Shown piece by piece: positions 7,701-16,230 of a stretch of 64,000 bases of DNA. Location: positions 1 through 64,000 of the forward strand of contig CAKPNA010000002.1 in the NCBI GenBank assembly GCA_934168275.1, given 5' to 3'. Positions within the stretch are counted from its first letter, which is position 1; each line of letters starts with the position of its first letter. The stretch comes from an uncultured Bacilli bacterium (GTDB lineage Bacteria > Bacillota_I > Bacilli_A > RF39 > UBA660). Made by a program: the position numbers and the translations under genes. The notes below the pieces were generated by a model that saw nothing but the letters and a program-made list of their open reading frames with translations, did not search any database and was not told the origin of the DNA.

Positions 7701-10700
7701 TAAATCTTTTGGTTGAACCTCTTTTAAATATTTAACATTTACATTAAATCTTTCATCTGTTTCAGCAAAATGTTCTGCAATCTTTAATTTTTCTCTTACA
7801 TTACCAGACAAATACTCATCTGCCGTAACCCAATGATTAGGCTCTCCATATTCAGGAACATTGAATATTTCTCCATCCAAATCTTTAAGCATTTTGTCCA
7901 TATCCATATTACAAAGTTTTTGCATAAAGGTTATATCAACTCTTGCCTTTTCGGATAGTGAAACAATTAAAGCGTCGTTTGCATTATCAACTGATGTTAT
8001 CTCTGTTTTAGGCTTGATAGTTCTTTTTGTGAACATATCTGCTTTTCTTGCAAGATTTCCATTCTCATCTAAAATTTCAAGAGAACATAATAGATAATAA
8101 CTTGAATCATTTGAAAAAGCAGAGTTATTTCCCCTACTATTGATTAGTCCATATTTCTTTGTAAACCTATCATATAATTGATTTAATTTCACTTGTTCTC
8201 TCTTTATATCTTCATCTGGATAATCTTCTGTTTGATATTCTAAAAGAGTTCTAACGCAGTCCCTTATTTCAATTAAACCTTTAACTCTATTTTCAGTAGT
8301 CATTGCTAATTCCTGTGGGTACATTCTGCTATTTTCTCTAAAATAGATTTTGTCATCTATTAAAGTATATGAGAAGTTTCTTACTGTTAAATCGGCTTCA
8401 ATGGAATTATCTTCTTCTCCTATATCATCTAGTTCATACTCTTTTACTTCGGCGTGTATATTTGAAATTGCTCTTTCTAACTTATCTCCCAAATTTTCGC
8501 CATCAGAGATACAAGCAGAATCATAGCCAAACCTAGTTGAAATCATTTCCATATTTCCTAGTATCATTTCTGGATTATCAATGAAATACTGATTCATTTT
8601 TAAACCATCATCATTTTCTCCAAGATATACCCAGTCTGGCTCAATATCAGTTATTGAATCTCTTTTTTGTAAGAAGATAATATCAGATGTGACTTCTGTT
8701 CCTGCATTTGCTTTAAATGTGTTATTAGGTAGTCTAATAGCACCTAATAAATCTGCTCTTTGAGCAATATATTTTCTAACACTTGGATTTTCTTTATCTA
8801 GTGTACCTTTGCTTGTTATAAATGCAATAACACCACCGGGTCTAACCTTATCAAGTGTCTTTGCAAAAAAGTAATCGTGAATTAAAAACTTATGCTTATC
8901 GTATTTCTTATCTAATACCTTGAAATCTCCAAATGGAACATTGCCAACTGCTACATCAAAAAAAGAGTTAGGAAGATTAGTATCTTCATAACCCTGTACT
9001 GCAACGGTTGATTTTTGATAAAGTTGCCTTGCAATTCTACCACTTATGGAATCAAGTTCTACACCATATAACTTACAATCTTCTAATGAATCTGGTAACA
9101 TACCTATAAAGTTACCAACACCACAAGATGGCTCTAATATATTACCTGTTTTAAGCCCCATATTCTCTAATGCTTTATACATTGACCTAATTACTACTGG
9201 TGGTGTATAAAAGGCTGTTAAAGTAGATTCTCGTGCTTGTGAATACTCTTTTTCATCAAGTAAATTCTTTAATATACTATATTCATTACTCCAAGAAGAA
9301 TCTTTTTCATCAAAGGCTTGTGGAAGTCCACCCCAGCCGACATATTTCGACAATATCTCTTGTTCTTGTGGAGTTGCAAATCTATTTTCTTCTTCACATT
9401 TTTTTAACACTCTTATTGCTTCAACATTATTATTAAATTTTTCTCTTGGACTACCCTCACCTAAGTTATCATTTGTAATTTTAAATTGATTTCTATCAGA
9501 AATAGGTATTTCTGGGTGAATATCAAAACTTCTTATTTTATTACTTTTCTTTTTTTCAAATACTGGAACAATATTTTCATCTTGAACTTCTGGTTCTTCT
9601 TCAATAGGAAGTGATATTTCTTCTTTTACATTTACCTCTATATTGCTTGGTTCTTCATTTATATTATCTTTAATATCACTTACTTTAACTTTAAGATGAT
9701 CATTTGCAGGATTTTCTTGTACTTTCCTATCAAATTCTTCTTTGGACATTTCACGATTAAATAAAGGATATCTAAAATCATATAATACGACATTACTAAT
9801 TCCAATACTTAATATTTCATATTCATCTGCTCCAATATAAACTCTATCTCCTAAATGATATTGATATTCATATTTTTCTTCGGTCGGTTCTTCAATTATT
9901 TTTTGTGCTAAATTATTACTTGCCTCAATAAATTCTCTTTCTTGGTCTTTTTCATCAAGCCACTTCGGATATTCTTCTAATTCTTTTGAATTAAGGTATC
10001 TATCTTCGTGAATAAGAGTTTTTATTCTTTTTTCAATATAATTCCACTTGAATAATTGTTCTTTGGCACTAGCGTCAAAATAACCTCTATTAAACCTTAC
10101 ACCTTTATAATCTGTATTAACTCCAATTCCTGCTCCTTTTATTGTATAAGTAGAGCCACTTATTCCATATAAGTTTTTAAGATAATTTATATTATTCTCT
10201 GTTGATAAACTTTTACTAAATTGTTCGTAAATACTAAACTTTGTATCACGGTGTTGTTCTGTTAAATATCTATCAACAAACTCCTGTGTAAATTCTAAAT
10301 CAGATACTGATTTTTCACTATTTTCATCAAGAAAACTTAATTGGTCTGTTACACTTGGTAATGGTTCTATTCTATCATTTAACTGATTTAATAAAATCAT
10401 TGCGTCATAGTGATAAGTTAAATATTCCCAACTTACAAAACTTTCTGTATCTCTTGATAGAAAATTTCCTTTCCAAAATAAAATACCGTTGTCAAAAGTT
10501 TTATAACCATACATTTGGTCATCAACTATAACACCGGTATAATCTTTGTTAAATATTCCTTTGAGATACTCTGCTCTTTTTGTAACATCTTTTTCATTTT
10601 GTATAAAGTCTTTTATTTCCTTATTTGATTTTCTTAAATGAGGAGTTGTACTTAATATCTGATTTATCTTTTCATCAACTACAACATAATGTGTTTTACT

Positions 10701-11912
10701 TTGACTTGGATCGTAATTGTTTAAGCGTAAATCAATTCGTTCGCTACTATCTCCTCTGCTGATGTCTTCAAGTTGTTCATTAAGCCTATCCATTTCATAG
10801 GGTCTTGTTGTTTCATTTGTTCTGTTATCTTCTCTTTGGCTTTCATTTCTGATACTATCTGTTCTACTCTCTCCATTGCTACTTCTTGAATATTCATCAA
10901 GTGTTCTGGAAGTTGATTGCTCATTAATAGAGTCGTGTATAGAGATTTCTTGTTCTCTTTCAAGTACCTTAACCTCATCATTGCGTATTTGCCCTCCACT
11001 TGAATTTTGTTCTCTGGTATTGTTAGGTCTGGTATCTCGTAGTCCCCTTTGCGTGTGTAAGTTATACTCATCATTATTCCTCCTTTCAACAGTTCCCCTG
11101 CTTTCACTTACATCATAAGATAAATCTTTATCTATATCAAATGTGCGAATTTTATTTATTTCATTTATTCGTAGTTTTTTGATAGTATTATAAATTTCAC
11201 GAATACCCATTTCAGATATTTCGCTAGTGGCTACACCTAATCTAGTTATAGTTTCATAACTATCAAATGCTAATATTGGTGTAAAATCTTCATTAGTGAA
11301 ATAATCATTCGGATTTAATCCACACCTTTTAATCATTGAAAATGCAATACTGTTTTCTAGTGCATTTTGAAACAATAATTGAACTGCCTCATCAGTCATT
11401 GGTTCAAGAGAACTATTTTCTCTATAAAATTTTAAATCTTCCAAATAATCTTGCATATTATCTTCAACAAGTATCTTTGATACAGACTTAATTGCAAGTC
11501 CAAGAGAACTTTTATCTTCAAGTTCTCCATACTTGTTTTCTAATGATTCAATAATATCTACTTCATAAGGTTTTGGAACTGACCATAATCTAAAACTTTT
11601 TCCGAACTTACTATTAGTATCTGCAATATCAAATACATATCGTAAATTAGTATAACCACTATCTTCTGAAAGAAGTGCTATTCCTTTTGCACCACGATTA
11701 ACCCATCTACCAACTTGTTTGTTCCAAGCCTCTATCTTCGCACACGCTACTGCTTCTGGTCTTTGTGCATAAATTAAAACTTGATCATTAAAGGGGTATT
11801 TGTAGTTCATTGCTGCACATTCCAAGAATGACATCCAGTCATCCGGATTCTTGCTTATCTGTGTTAAGGTTTCTCCATATAGGTCTGTTATTAGTCTTAA
11901 TTTACTCGCCAT
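4734..11912 (-). CDS. Giant N6-methylase / SNF2-type helicase fusion of conjugative element (2392 aa)
   Basis: Domain order as seen: residues about 1-110 ArdC/LtrC-like N-terminal DNA-binding module (NYKYPFNDQVLIYAQRP, NRGAKGIALL); about 270-400 a low-complexity Asn/Arg/Ser/Glu linker; about 850-1080 an N6-adenine methylase-like domain (YVGWGGLPQAF, motif I EPSCGVGNF near 928, catalytic-type NVPFGDF near 990); about 1560-2110 a superfamily 2 helicase (HEVGAGKT near 1596, FVDEAHYYKN near 1757, FATGTPISNS, and C-terminal SGRIIRQGNKNPEVD near 2090); then a coiled-coil tail. Such proteins are a hallmark of Tn1549-type elements and are thought to act in DNA processing or antirestriction. The linker is double-coded with the TnpV gene at 10721-11071. 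NVPF instead of NPPF/Y makes methylation uncertain. Confidence 0.9.
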   Translation of the reverse strand: MASKLRLITDLYGETLTQISKNPDDWMSFLECAAMNYKYPFNDQVLIYAQRPEAVACAKIEAWNKQVGRWVNRGAKGIALLSEDSGYTNLRYVFDIADTNSKFGKSFRLWSVPKPYEVDIIESLENKYGELEDKSSLGLAIKSVSKILVEDNMQDYLEDLKFYRENSSLEPMTDEAVQLLFQNALENSIAFSMIKRCGLNPNDYFTNEDFTPILAFDSYETITRLGVATSEISEMGIREIYNTIKKLRINEINKIRTFDIDKDLSYDVSESRGTVERRNNDEYNLHTQRGLRDTRPNNTREQNSSGGQIRNDEVKVLEREQEISIHDSINEQSTSRTLDEYSRSSNGESRTDSIRNESQREDNRTNETTRPYEMDRLNEQLEDISRGDSSERIDLRLNNYDPSQSKTHYVVVDEKINQILSTTPHLRKSNKEIKDFIQNEKDVTKRAEYLKGIFNKDYTGVIVDDQMYGYKTFDNGILFWKGNFLSRDTESFVSWEYLTYHYDAMILLNQLNDRIEPLPSVTDQLSFLDENSEKSVSDLEFTQEFVDRYLTEQHRDTKFSIYEQFSKSLSTENNINYLKNLYGISGSTYTIKGAGIGVNTDYKGVRFNRGYFDASAKEQLFKWNYIEKRIKTLIHEDRYLNSKELEEYPKWLDEKDQEREFIEASNNLAQKIIEEPTEEKYEYQYHLGDRVYIGADEYEILSIGISNVVLYDFRYPLFNREMSKEEFDRKVQENPANDHLKVKVSDIKDNINEEPSNIEVNVKEEISLPIEEEPEVQDENIVPVFEKKKSNKIRSFDIHPEIPISDRNQFKITNDNLGEGSPREKFNNNVEAIRVLKKCEEENRFATPQEQEILSKYVGWGGLPQAFDEKDSSWSNEYSILKNLLDEKEYSQARESTLTAFYTPPVVIRSMYKALENMGLKTGNILEPSCGVGNFIGMLPDSLEDCKLYGVELDSISGRIARQLYQKSTVAVQGYEDTNLPNSFFDVAVGNVPFGDFKVLDKKYDKHKFLIHDYFFAKTLDKVRPGGVIAFITSKGTLDKENPSVRKYIAQRADLLGAIRLPNNTFKANAGTEVTSDIIFLQKRDSITDIEPDWVYLGENDDGLKMNQYFIDNPEMILGNMEMISTRFGYDSACISDGENLGDKLERAISNIHAEVKEYELDDIGEEDNSIEADLTVRNFSYTLIDDKIYFRENSRMYPQELAMTTENRVKGLIEIRDCVRTLLEYQTEDYPDEDIKREQVKLNQLYDRFTKKYGLINSRGNNSAFSNDSSYYLLCSLEILDENGNLARKADMFTKRTIKPKTEITSVDNANDALIVSLSEKARVDITFMQKLCNMDMDKMLKDLDGEIFNVPEYGEPNHWVTADEYLSGNVREKLKIAEHFAETDERFNVNVKYLKEVQPKDLSASEISVRLGSTWIPPEDIKVFIEYLLNPSNYACQNINVHYNEATSEWWIEGKNYDKYNIKATNTYGTGRASAYKIIEDSLNLKDTRIYDYYEDENGKRVAELNKKETAIAQAKQEQIKLAFEEWIWKDPERRERLTKIYNERFNSIRPREYDGSHISFDGMNPEITLRKHQVNAIARILYGGNTLLAHEVGAGKTFEMVAAAMESKRLGLCNKSLFVVPNHIVEQFGQEFLQLYPSANVLVTTKKDFETANRKKFCSRIATGDYDAIIISHSQFEKIPMSVERQVTIIQKQIEDITLGIQDLKNNNGERFSIKQMEKTRKSLEARLAKLNDTSRKDDVVTFEELGVDRIFVDEAHYYKNLFLYTKMRNVGGIAQTEAQKSSDLFMKCRYLDELTGGKGVIFATGTPISNSMVELYTMQRYLQYGELEKRHLQQFDAWASTFGETVTAIELSPEGTGYRAKTRFAKFFNLPELMALFKEVADIQTSEMLNLPVPKANYHNVVIEPSEIQKELVKDLSERAEKIRNRMVDSSVDNMLKITNDGRKLALDQRLTNDMLEDFEHSKVATCADNIYSIWDKTSEDKSAQLVFCDLSTPHNDGKFDVYDDLKTKLIDRGIPEEEIAFIHDANTDARKQDLFNKVRRGQVRVLIGSTQKMGAGTNCQDRLIALHDLDCPWRPSDLIQRSGRIIRQGNKNPEVDIYRYVTEGTFDAYLYQLVENKQRFISQIMTSKTPVRFAEDIDETALSYAEIKALAAGNPDIIEKTELDTQVAKLKLLKQNYLSEKYELEDKVIKYYPNEIKRLENRIEDMKEDIEVFNNNNTPDNSFDKMNIKGTDFTERKEAGEKIIEICKSMTNPEPLEIGEYKGFKIILSFDTMDRKFYASMKNNLSYKTELGSDPSGNITRIDNVLNGIETRLSSVENNLEDTKKNYESAKKEIEKPFPQEEELKTKSKRLDELNIKLNLNNKDKEIIDDGNDISDDSQDCKKEYER
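10721..11071 (-). CDS. tnpV: TnpV-family transposon-encoded protein, nested in the helicase gene in another frame
   Basis: A 116-aa frame offset from the helicase frame, on the same strand. The product starts MSITYTRKGDYEIPDL, has KYAMMRLRYLKENKKSLY and ends KTSAEEIVANELIYA, matching the TnpV pattern (Y-x-R-x-GDYxIPDL ... GKYxxMRxRYLKE ... AEEIVLNELIY). A near-consensus Shine-Dalgarno AAAGGAGG (11079-11086) lies 7 bp before the ATG at 11071 and 4 bp before a second ATG at 11074. Neither the homology nor the ribosome site would arise by chance inside a helicase linker, so both frames are probably translated. TnpV's function is unknown. It is a DNA-associated mobile-element protein by occurrence. 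Confidence 0.8.
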   Translation of the reverse strand: MSITYTRKGDYEIPDLTIPENKIQVEGKYAMMRLRYLKENKKSLYTTLLMSNQLPEHLMNIQEVAMERVEQIVSEMKAKEKITEQMKQQDPMKWIGLMNNLKTSAEEIVANELIYA

Positions 11913-11940
11913 ATTGCACCTCCTGTTCTAAATTAGACTA

Positions 11941-12279
11941 TTATTCTTCTGACATTTTGCTCTTTTTAATTTTCTCCCTTACACTTAATAAGACTTCATA
12001 ATAATTAGTATTGATAGGAATATTACCTATCTCATAAAACAATATCATAAATAGATCTACAATCTCGTTATTATAAAATCTCATATCAACTATTGTAGTT
12101 CCATCTTCTTCTGCTATTGGAACACTATATCTCAATAGTTTATCTTTCATTTTTGATGATTTATTTGAATAATTTTCATTATCAGAATCAATCATATTTT
12201 CTAATATTTCTAGTAGTTTATTATATTCGTCTACATTTAATTTAATTTTAATTGGTGGTATTCTTTTTGAATATGCCAT
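11941..12279 (-). CDS. Uncharacterised ICE protein (112 aa)
   Basis: Starts MAYSKRIPPIKIKLNVDEYN, with helical LLEILENMIDSDNEN and a later DMRFYNNEIVDLFMILFYEIG segment. It is soluble, mixed alpha/beta, with no TM segment and no recognised motif. It is the gene immediately upstream of the giant helicase (28-bp gap, GAACAGGAGGTGCAAT before the helicase ATG), and 11 bp downstream of the PcfM-like gene, so it belongs to the same operon. No function is assigned. Confidence 0.6.
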   Translation of the reverse strand: MAYSKRIPPIKIKLNVDEYNKLLEILENMIDSDNENYSNKSSKMKDKLLRYSVPIAEEDGTTIVDMRFYNNEIVDLFMILFYEIGNIPINTNYYEVLLSVREKIKKSKMSEE

Positions 12280-12290
12280 TTTAATTCCTC

Positions 12291-12485
12291 CTATCTTTCT
12301 CTTTCTTTGTCTTGTTTTACTTTTTCATTTAAAACAATATTGTTTCTGTATGATTTTATTGCTTCTTTTACAGAAGTGTTGCTTAAAATATCATCTACTT
12401 TTGCTTGTGCCTCTTTTTTGTTTTTGGCTTCAACCTCAAAAGTAATAGTTCCATTTATATCAACATCAATTTCAAACTTTTTCAT
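12291..12485 (-). CDS. Small DpnD/PcfM-like protein (64 aa)
   Basis: The compact beta-beta-alpha pattern MKKFEIDVDINGTITFEVEA, then KNKKEAQAKVDDIL, is that of DpnD/PcfM-type small proteins frequent on conjugative elements. The tail is charged (KVKQDKERER). The start codon overlaps the stop of the upstream gene in an ATGA arrangement, so translation is coupled. The function is unknown. A family without this name is also possible, since the motif is short. Confidence 0.5.
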   Translation of the reverse strand: MKKFEIDVDINGTITFEVEAKNKKEAQAKVDDILSNTSVKEAIKSYRNNIVLNEKVKQDKERER

Positions 12486-12733
12486 TTGCTATCATTTCCT
12501 TTCTCTTTATAACCACTTAAAAACTCTATAAATAATTGAGAAGTTTTATTATTGTTCTTTTTTACTAATTCCCATAAGTCAGAAATAATATAAAAATCTG
12601 ACATTGTTAAATTAGGAATCTTTCTTACCTCTTTTATATCTAATGTTGCTATTTTTTTGCTTGTATTAAATCCAGCATTAAATAGTTTTTCAAATGCTTT
12701 TGATATATTGTTTAAATTATATTTTTCTTCCAA
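12482..12733 (-). CDS. Uncharacterised ICE protein (83 aa)
   Basis: A helical, Lys/Asn-rich protein starting MEEKYNLNNISKAFEKLFNA, with KEVRKIPNLTMSDFYIISDLWELVKKN in the middle. The central part resembles a helix-hairpin-type segment but carries no clear domain. Its stop overlaps the next gene (ATGA), and it sits 10 bp downstream of the sortase gene, so it is part of the adhesin-sortase-helicase operon. TTGGAAGAAAAAT rather than a strong SD surrounds its start region. No function is assigned. Confidence 0.55.
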   Translation of the reverse strand: MEEKYNLNNISKAFEKLFNAGFNTSKKIATLDIKEVRKIPNLTMSDFYIISDLWELVKKNNNKTSQLFIEFLSGYKEKGNDSK

Positions 12734-12743
12734 TTTAATCCTC

Positions 12744-13403
12744 CTAAACCTTTTCTACTAACTCACAAATATAGATAATTTGCTTATTAGTGTTGTGTCT
12801 GCAAGTTATTAAAGTTAAAGTGCTTTTTTCGGCATTTCTAACAATGTTAGCAGTTCCTGTTTTTTCTATATCGTATTGATTAACAACTTTGTATTTGTAT
12901 TCACCACCTCCATAAAAAACACTAACTTCATCATCTATTTCCAATTTATATAAGTTCTTAAAAAATGCTGTTCTACCACTACCAGAATGTCCGGCTAGTA
13001 TAACATTTCCGTTTTCTTTATCTGGCATATCAGATTCATTAAGTATTAAAATATTTCGATTAACATTGTTATAATAACTACCTTTACTTGCTAGACCTTT
13101 TTCCAGTCCTATCTTTGGTATTTTAATAACTGCAATATAATCAACTTTTTTAGTTTGATTTGTAGTTGGCTTTTGATATTCTTCTTGCTCTTTTTCTTCG
13201 GTTGGTGTTGTTTCATCAGTTATTTCTTTTTGTTCTTCGTAAAAAGTATCTATTAAATTTTCTTCATTTTGATTTTGAAAATAATTGTATAGATATTTAC
13301 CTCCAACTATTCCAATTCCAACAACAATTAGTAAAGAGCCAACTATTATAAGTTGACTCTTACTAACCTTTCTATCTTTATTTTTGTTTTTTCTTTTTAA
13401 CAT
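12744..13403 (-). CDS. Sortase (transpeptidase) dedicated to the ICE adhesin
   Basis: A 219-aa protein with a basic N terminus, one TM helix (about residues 16-36), an acidic/Thr-rich linker (about 45-85) and a sortase domain (about 88-219). Visible catalytic residues are His139 in ILAGHSGSG and Cys201 in TLTLITCRH. The usual Arg that follows the Cys by 7-9 residues (TxTCx...xR) is not in place: the corresponding segment reads NKQIIYI. The ATG at 13403 with AGGAG 9 bp upstream is preferred over the TTG at 13409, and it overlaps the 3' end of the adhesin gene by 26 bp. It is expected to act on the VPSTG signal of that adhesin at the outer membrane face. Confidence 0.85.
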   Translation of the reverse strand: MLKRKNKNKDRKVSKSQLIIVGSLLIVVGIGIVGGKYLYNYFQNQNEENLIDTFYEEQKEITDETTPTEEKEQEEYQKPTTNQTKKVDYIAVIKIPKIGLEKGLASKGSYYNNVNRNILILNESDMPDKENGNVILAGHSGSGRTAFFKNLYKLEIDDEVSVFYGGGEYKYKVVNQYDIEKTGTANIVRNAEKSTLTLITCRHNTNKQIIYICELVEKV

Positions 13404-16101
13404 AGACAATTACTCCTATTCCTCCAAGAGTTAGTAATGCTCCGGCAATTTCAATAATATGAGTATCAGTAATTCCTGTACTAGGAACTTCAATTACTAC
13501 TTTTTCATCAGTCATTGTTGCCTTAACCACTTTTCCATCTTCTAAAATTTCAAAATACATTCTTTCAGGATTTAAAGTGTAACCCTCTGGGGCTTCTTTC
13601 TCTAAAATATAGTATTTTCCATATCTAATTTCTGGAATAGTAATTTTACCATTTTCGTCTGTTCTACCACTAAAAATAAGTTCATCTTTTTCATTATAAA
13701 TTTCAATTAGTGTGTTAGGTAATGGCTCTCCTGTTGATACATCAGTCTTTGTAAATTCAAGAGTTCCAGTAATAGGTTTATCTTTCATTTCAGCCTTTGT
13801 AATTTCTCCATTTTCTTTTAATTCAAAATAGATTTTTTCATCTGTAATTGTATAACCTGTTGCAGCCTCTTTCTCAATGATATAGTATTTTCCAACTTTT
13901 AAATCTGTAATAATTACTTTACCATCTTTGTCAGTTTTACCAGTAAAGATTAGTTCATTATTTTCATTATAGATTTCAACGATTGTGTTTGGAATAACAT
14001 CTCCATTTACAAGATCCTTTTTAGTAAATTCCAAAGTACCTTTCTTTAAGTAGTTTAAATTACTGTATGATTCAAAAACTATTGGTGTTTCATCATTTAC
14101 TTCTTTTAATTCAAAATAGTGTTTATTACTATCTAATACATATTCATCTTGTGTTTTTACTTCAATTAAATAGTATTTTCCAAGAGGTAATTTTTTAGAA
14201 ATTGCATAACCATTTTTATCTGTTGTAATAGTATCTACTTTTGTACCTTTTTCATAATAAAGATGATTTCCATCAGCAGATTTAACATCTTCTTCTGCGT
14301 AGATTTCAAATGTTACACCACTTAATTTTTTATCTTTGTAAGTGTATTTTCCATCTTTAATTACTAAATTTTCTCCTGTTTTCTTAATTTCAAGTTGACC
14401 TTTTATTGGTGTGTTTTTATAAGTTACTGTTATAAAAGCACCATAAGTTGTATATGAATAATGAGTATCATTTCCTATTGTGAATTTTAAGCCATCTTTG
14501 TCTTTTAAATAACCGTTAGGAGCAGATACTTCAATCAATTTATAATTTCCAGCAGGTAGTTTTAAGTAAGTTATCATTTTGCCATTTTCATCTGTTTTGA
14601 ACTCACTATAAACTTTTCCACCAACATATTGAGAAACATATTGATTTGTATCAGTATCTAAAATCTTGAAAGTTGTATTTGCAATAGCAATAGTCTTTCC
14701 AGTTTCGCTATCTACTTTGATTACTTGAAGATAAGCATATAGTGTATTATTTAAAATATTGTAATATTGTTCTTTTTCGCTTGTTTCATTTACTGTAATA
14801 TAGAAATCATAAATCTTTTCATATCCAGTTGTTGTATTTACTTGATGGAATTTCCATACACCATAAGGTAAGTTCAATGAAGCATAACCATTTTTATCTG
14901 TTGTGATTTCTCCATATTTATTACCATTTGGATAATAGATTTCAAAAGTAATACCTTTTTCTGCATTTAAGAAAGTAGTGTTTCCATCTACTTGTTCATA
15001 TTGTTTTAAAATACTAACATAGTTTTTAATTACTTTCTCTACTACATCAACACTAGCAGATTCTTTACCTTTAATATCAACATTATATCTTGTTGTATCA
15101 AGTTCATAACCTTCACTAGGTTTTATTTCTTGTAAATAATAATCATTCCAAGATAATACTGCATTACTCTTGAAATAACCATTTTCATCAGTAACTACTG
15201 TTGTTACTAATCTTCCTGTTGAAGTTTCATAAACACCATATTCTGCACCTTTTAAAGTTGCTTGTCCTTGTGCATTACCAGTTTCGCTATCCTTTTTATG
15301 TCCCTCAACAAATGCTGTGTAAGAATTAACTCTTATTTTTGCAATTACTGGGTCAGTAGTTCCCGGTACCATCATATTTTGAATTCCATCTCCAACAAAG
15401 AATTTATAACTAGAACTATATGGCATTTTCTTTGTTAAAGTTAAATCAATGCTTCCACTTCTTGTAGGTTTAATAATTAACTTATTACCATCAATGCTAT
15501 AATCTGCTCCACTTACGCTTACAGAATAGTTTGATAATACATTATTTGTATCAGTTAGAGTAATAGTTTCTCCTACTTGTGCTTTAAAAACTCCACCATT
15601 AAATGATGGTCTATCATAATGATGAGCAATTAAGTCTTCAATTTGTGCTTTTTCATTTGATACATCAAAAGTATCTCCTTTTGCCCAACGAGCAGTATGG
15701 AAAGTTGTATTAGCACCACTACCAACTATTGTATCCCATATCATACCTTGCGTTGCTGCTCTAAATTGTAGTGTTTGGTGTCCCGGATAAGTATAACCAT
15801 AGTAACCAATTAAAAGTAATCTTTCTTTTATTGAATTAGGTAATCCAGTATCCTCCCAACTACCTTGATTATAATGTGTTCCCTCTGGAATATTAGGTTG
15901 AATACAATAAGCAACTTGTCCATCTACTTCATAAAGTGTATAGTGCCAAGAATGATGGTCACTTCCATCTGCTTTTGCTCTATTATACCAATAACCAGAA
16001 TCTGATTGAGTTAAAGTTGCTGCACTTACTGCTTGTGCATTAACAGTAAACCCAACTAAAAGTCCTATTGCTAACAATAGGGTTGTTGTAAATTTCTTCA
16101 T
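13378..16101 (-). CDS. Cell-wall anchored adhesin: thioester domain plus about six SpaA/Cna-B repeats, VPSTG sorting signal
   Basis: Signal peptide at residues 1-28 (MKKFTTTLLLAIGLLVGFTV, cleavage near AVSAA). A thioester (TQXA) domain follows, with Cys66 in AYCIQP and Gln118 in AATQGMIWD as the likely Cys-Gln cross-link. About six SpaA-like prealbumin repeats come next, each with an E-box (LQEIKPSEGY, LIEVSAPNGY, LIEVKTQDEY, IIEKEAATGY, ILEKEAPEGY; one copy is FHQVNTTTGY, Gln for Glu). The end is VPSTG, a TM helix and KKKKQK. The start at 16101 has GAGGAGG 8 bp upstream and overlaps the stop of the 34-aa gene (ATGA). The likely role is covalent attachment to host or partner-cell surfaces to assist mating or colonisation. 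Confidence 0.9.
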   Translation of the reverse strand: MKKFTTTLLLAIGLLVGFTVNAQAVSAATLTQSDSGYWYNRAKADGSDHHSWHYTLYEVDGQVAYCIQPNIPEGTHYNQGSWEDTGLPNSIKERLLLIGYYGYTYPGHQTLQFRAATQGMIWDTIVGSGANTTFHTARWAKGDTFDVSNEKAQIEDLIAHHYDRPSFNGGVFKAQVGETITLTDTNNVLSNYSVSVSGADYSIDGNKLIIKPTRSGSIDLTLTKKMPYSSSYKFFVGDGIQNMMVPGTTDPVIAKIRVNSYTAFVEGHKKDSETGNAQGQATLKGAEYGVYETSTGRLVTTVVTDENGYFKSNAVLSWNDYYLQEIKPSEGYELDTTRYNVDIKGKESASVDVVEKVIKNYVSILKQYEQVDGNTTFLNAEKGITFEIYYPNGNKYGEITTDKNGYASLNLPYGVWKFHQVNTTTGYEKIYDFYITVNETSEKEQYYNILNNTLYAYLQVIKVDSETGKTIAIANTTFKILDTDTNQYVSQYVGGKVYSEFKTDENGKMITYLKLPAGNYKLIEVSAPNGYLKDKDGLKFTIGNDTHYSYTTYGAFITVTYKNTPIKGQLEIKKTGENLVIKDGKYTYKDKKLSGVTFEIYAEEDVKSADGNHLYYEKGTKVDTITTDKNGYAISKKLPLGKYYLIEVKTQDEYVLDSNKHYFELKEVNDETPIVFESYSNLNYLKKGTLEFTKKDLVNGDVIPNTIVEIYNENNELIFTGKTDKDGKVIITDLKVGKYYIIEKEAATGYTITDEKIYFELKENGEITKAEMKDKPITGTLEFTKTDVSTGEPLPNTLIEIYNEKDELIFSGRTDENGKITIPEIRYGKYYILEKEAPEGYTLNPERMYFEILEDGKVVKATMTDEKVVIEVPSTGITDTHIIEIAGALLTLGGIGVIVYVKKKKQK

Positions 16102-16202
16102 CTCTTTTCCTCCTCTCTTGAACATCTACCCGAGATGATACAGGCAGACCATAAAAAAAGCACTAACATTACGATTAGTGCAAATAATAATATTTTTAAC
16201 AT
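16098..16202 (-). CDS. 34-aa single-pass membrane peptide translationally coupled to the adhesin
   Basis: An ATG at 16202 with GAGGG 8 bp upstream opens a 34-codon frame starting MLKILLFALIVMLVLFLWSA and ending SGRCSREEEKR. It has one TM helix and then a short charged tail. Its TGA stop overlaps the ATG of the adhesin gene (ATGA), a classic translational-coupling arrangement. Similar tiny hydrophobic peptides ending in GRxSREEE occur on related elements as far as I recall, but no function is known. A hairpin with a T-run lies within the coding sequence. Confidence 0.65.
   Translation of the reverse strand: MLKILLFALIVMLVLFLWSACIISGRCSREEEKR
16160..16181 (-). terminator. Terminator-like hairpin inside the 34-aa gene
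   Basis: GCACTAA (16160-16166) and TTAGTGC (16175-16181) form a 7-bp stem. On the minus strand it is followed by seven Ts (16152-16159 region). Because it lies inside a translated gene, translating ribosomes would disrupt it, so it could act as an attenuator controlling adhesin expression. Confidence 0.45.
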
Positions 16203-16230
16203 TTAATTTCCCTCACTTTCCGAAAAAAAT

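Noticed and set aside
10876..11118. Plus-strand frame over the TnpV/helicase overlap
   Set aside because: Antisense of two coding frames, Ser/Leu/Cys-rich, no ribosome site; only the minus-strand TnpV frame has homology.
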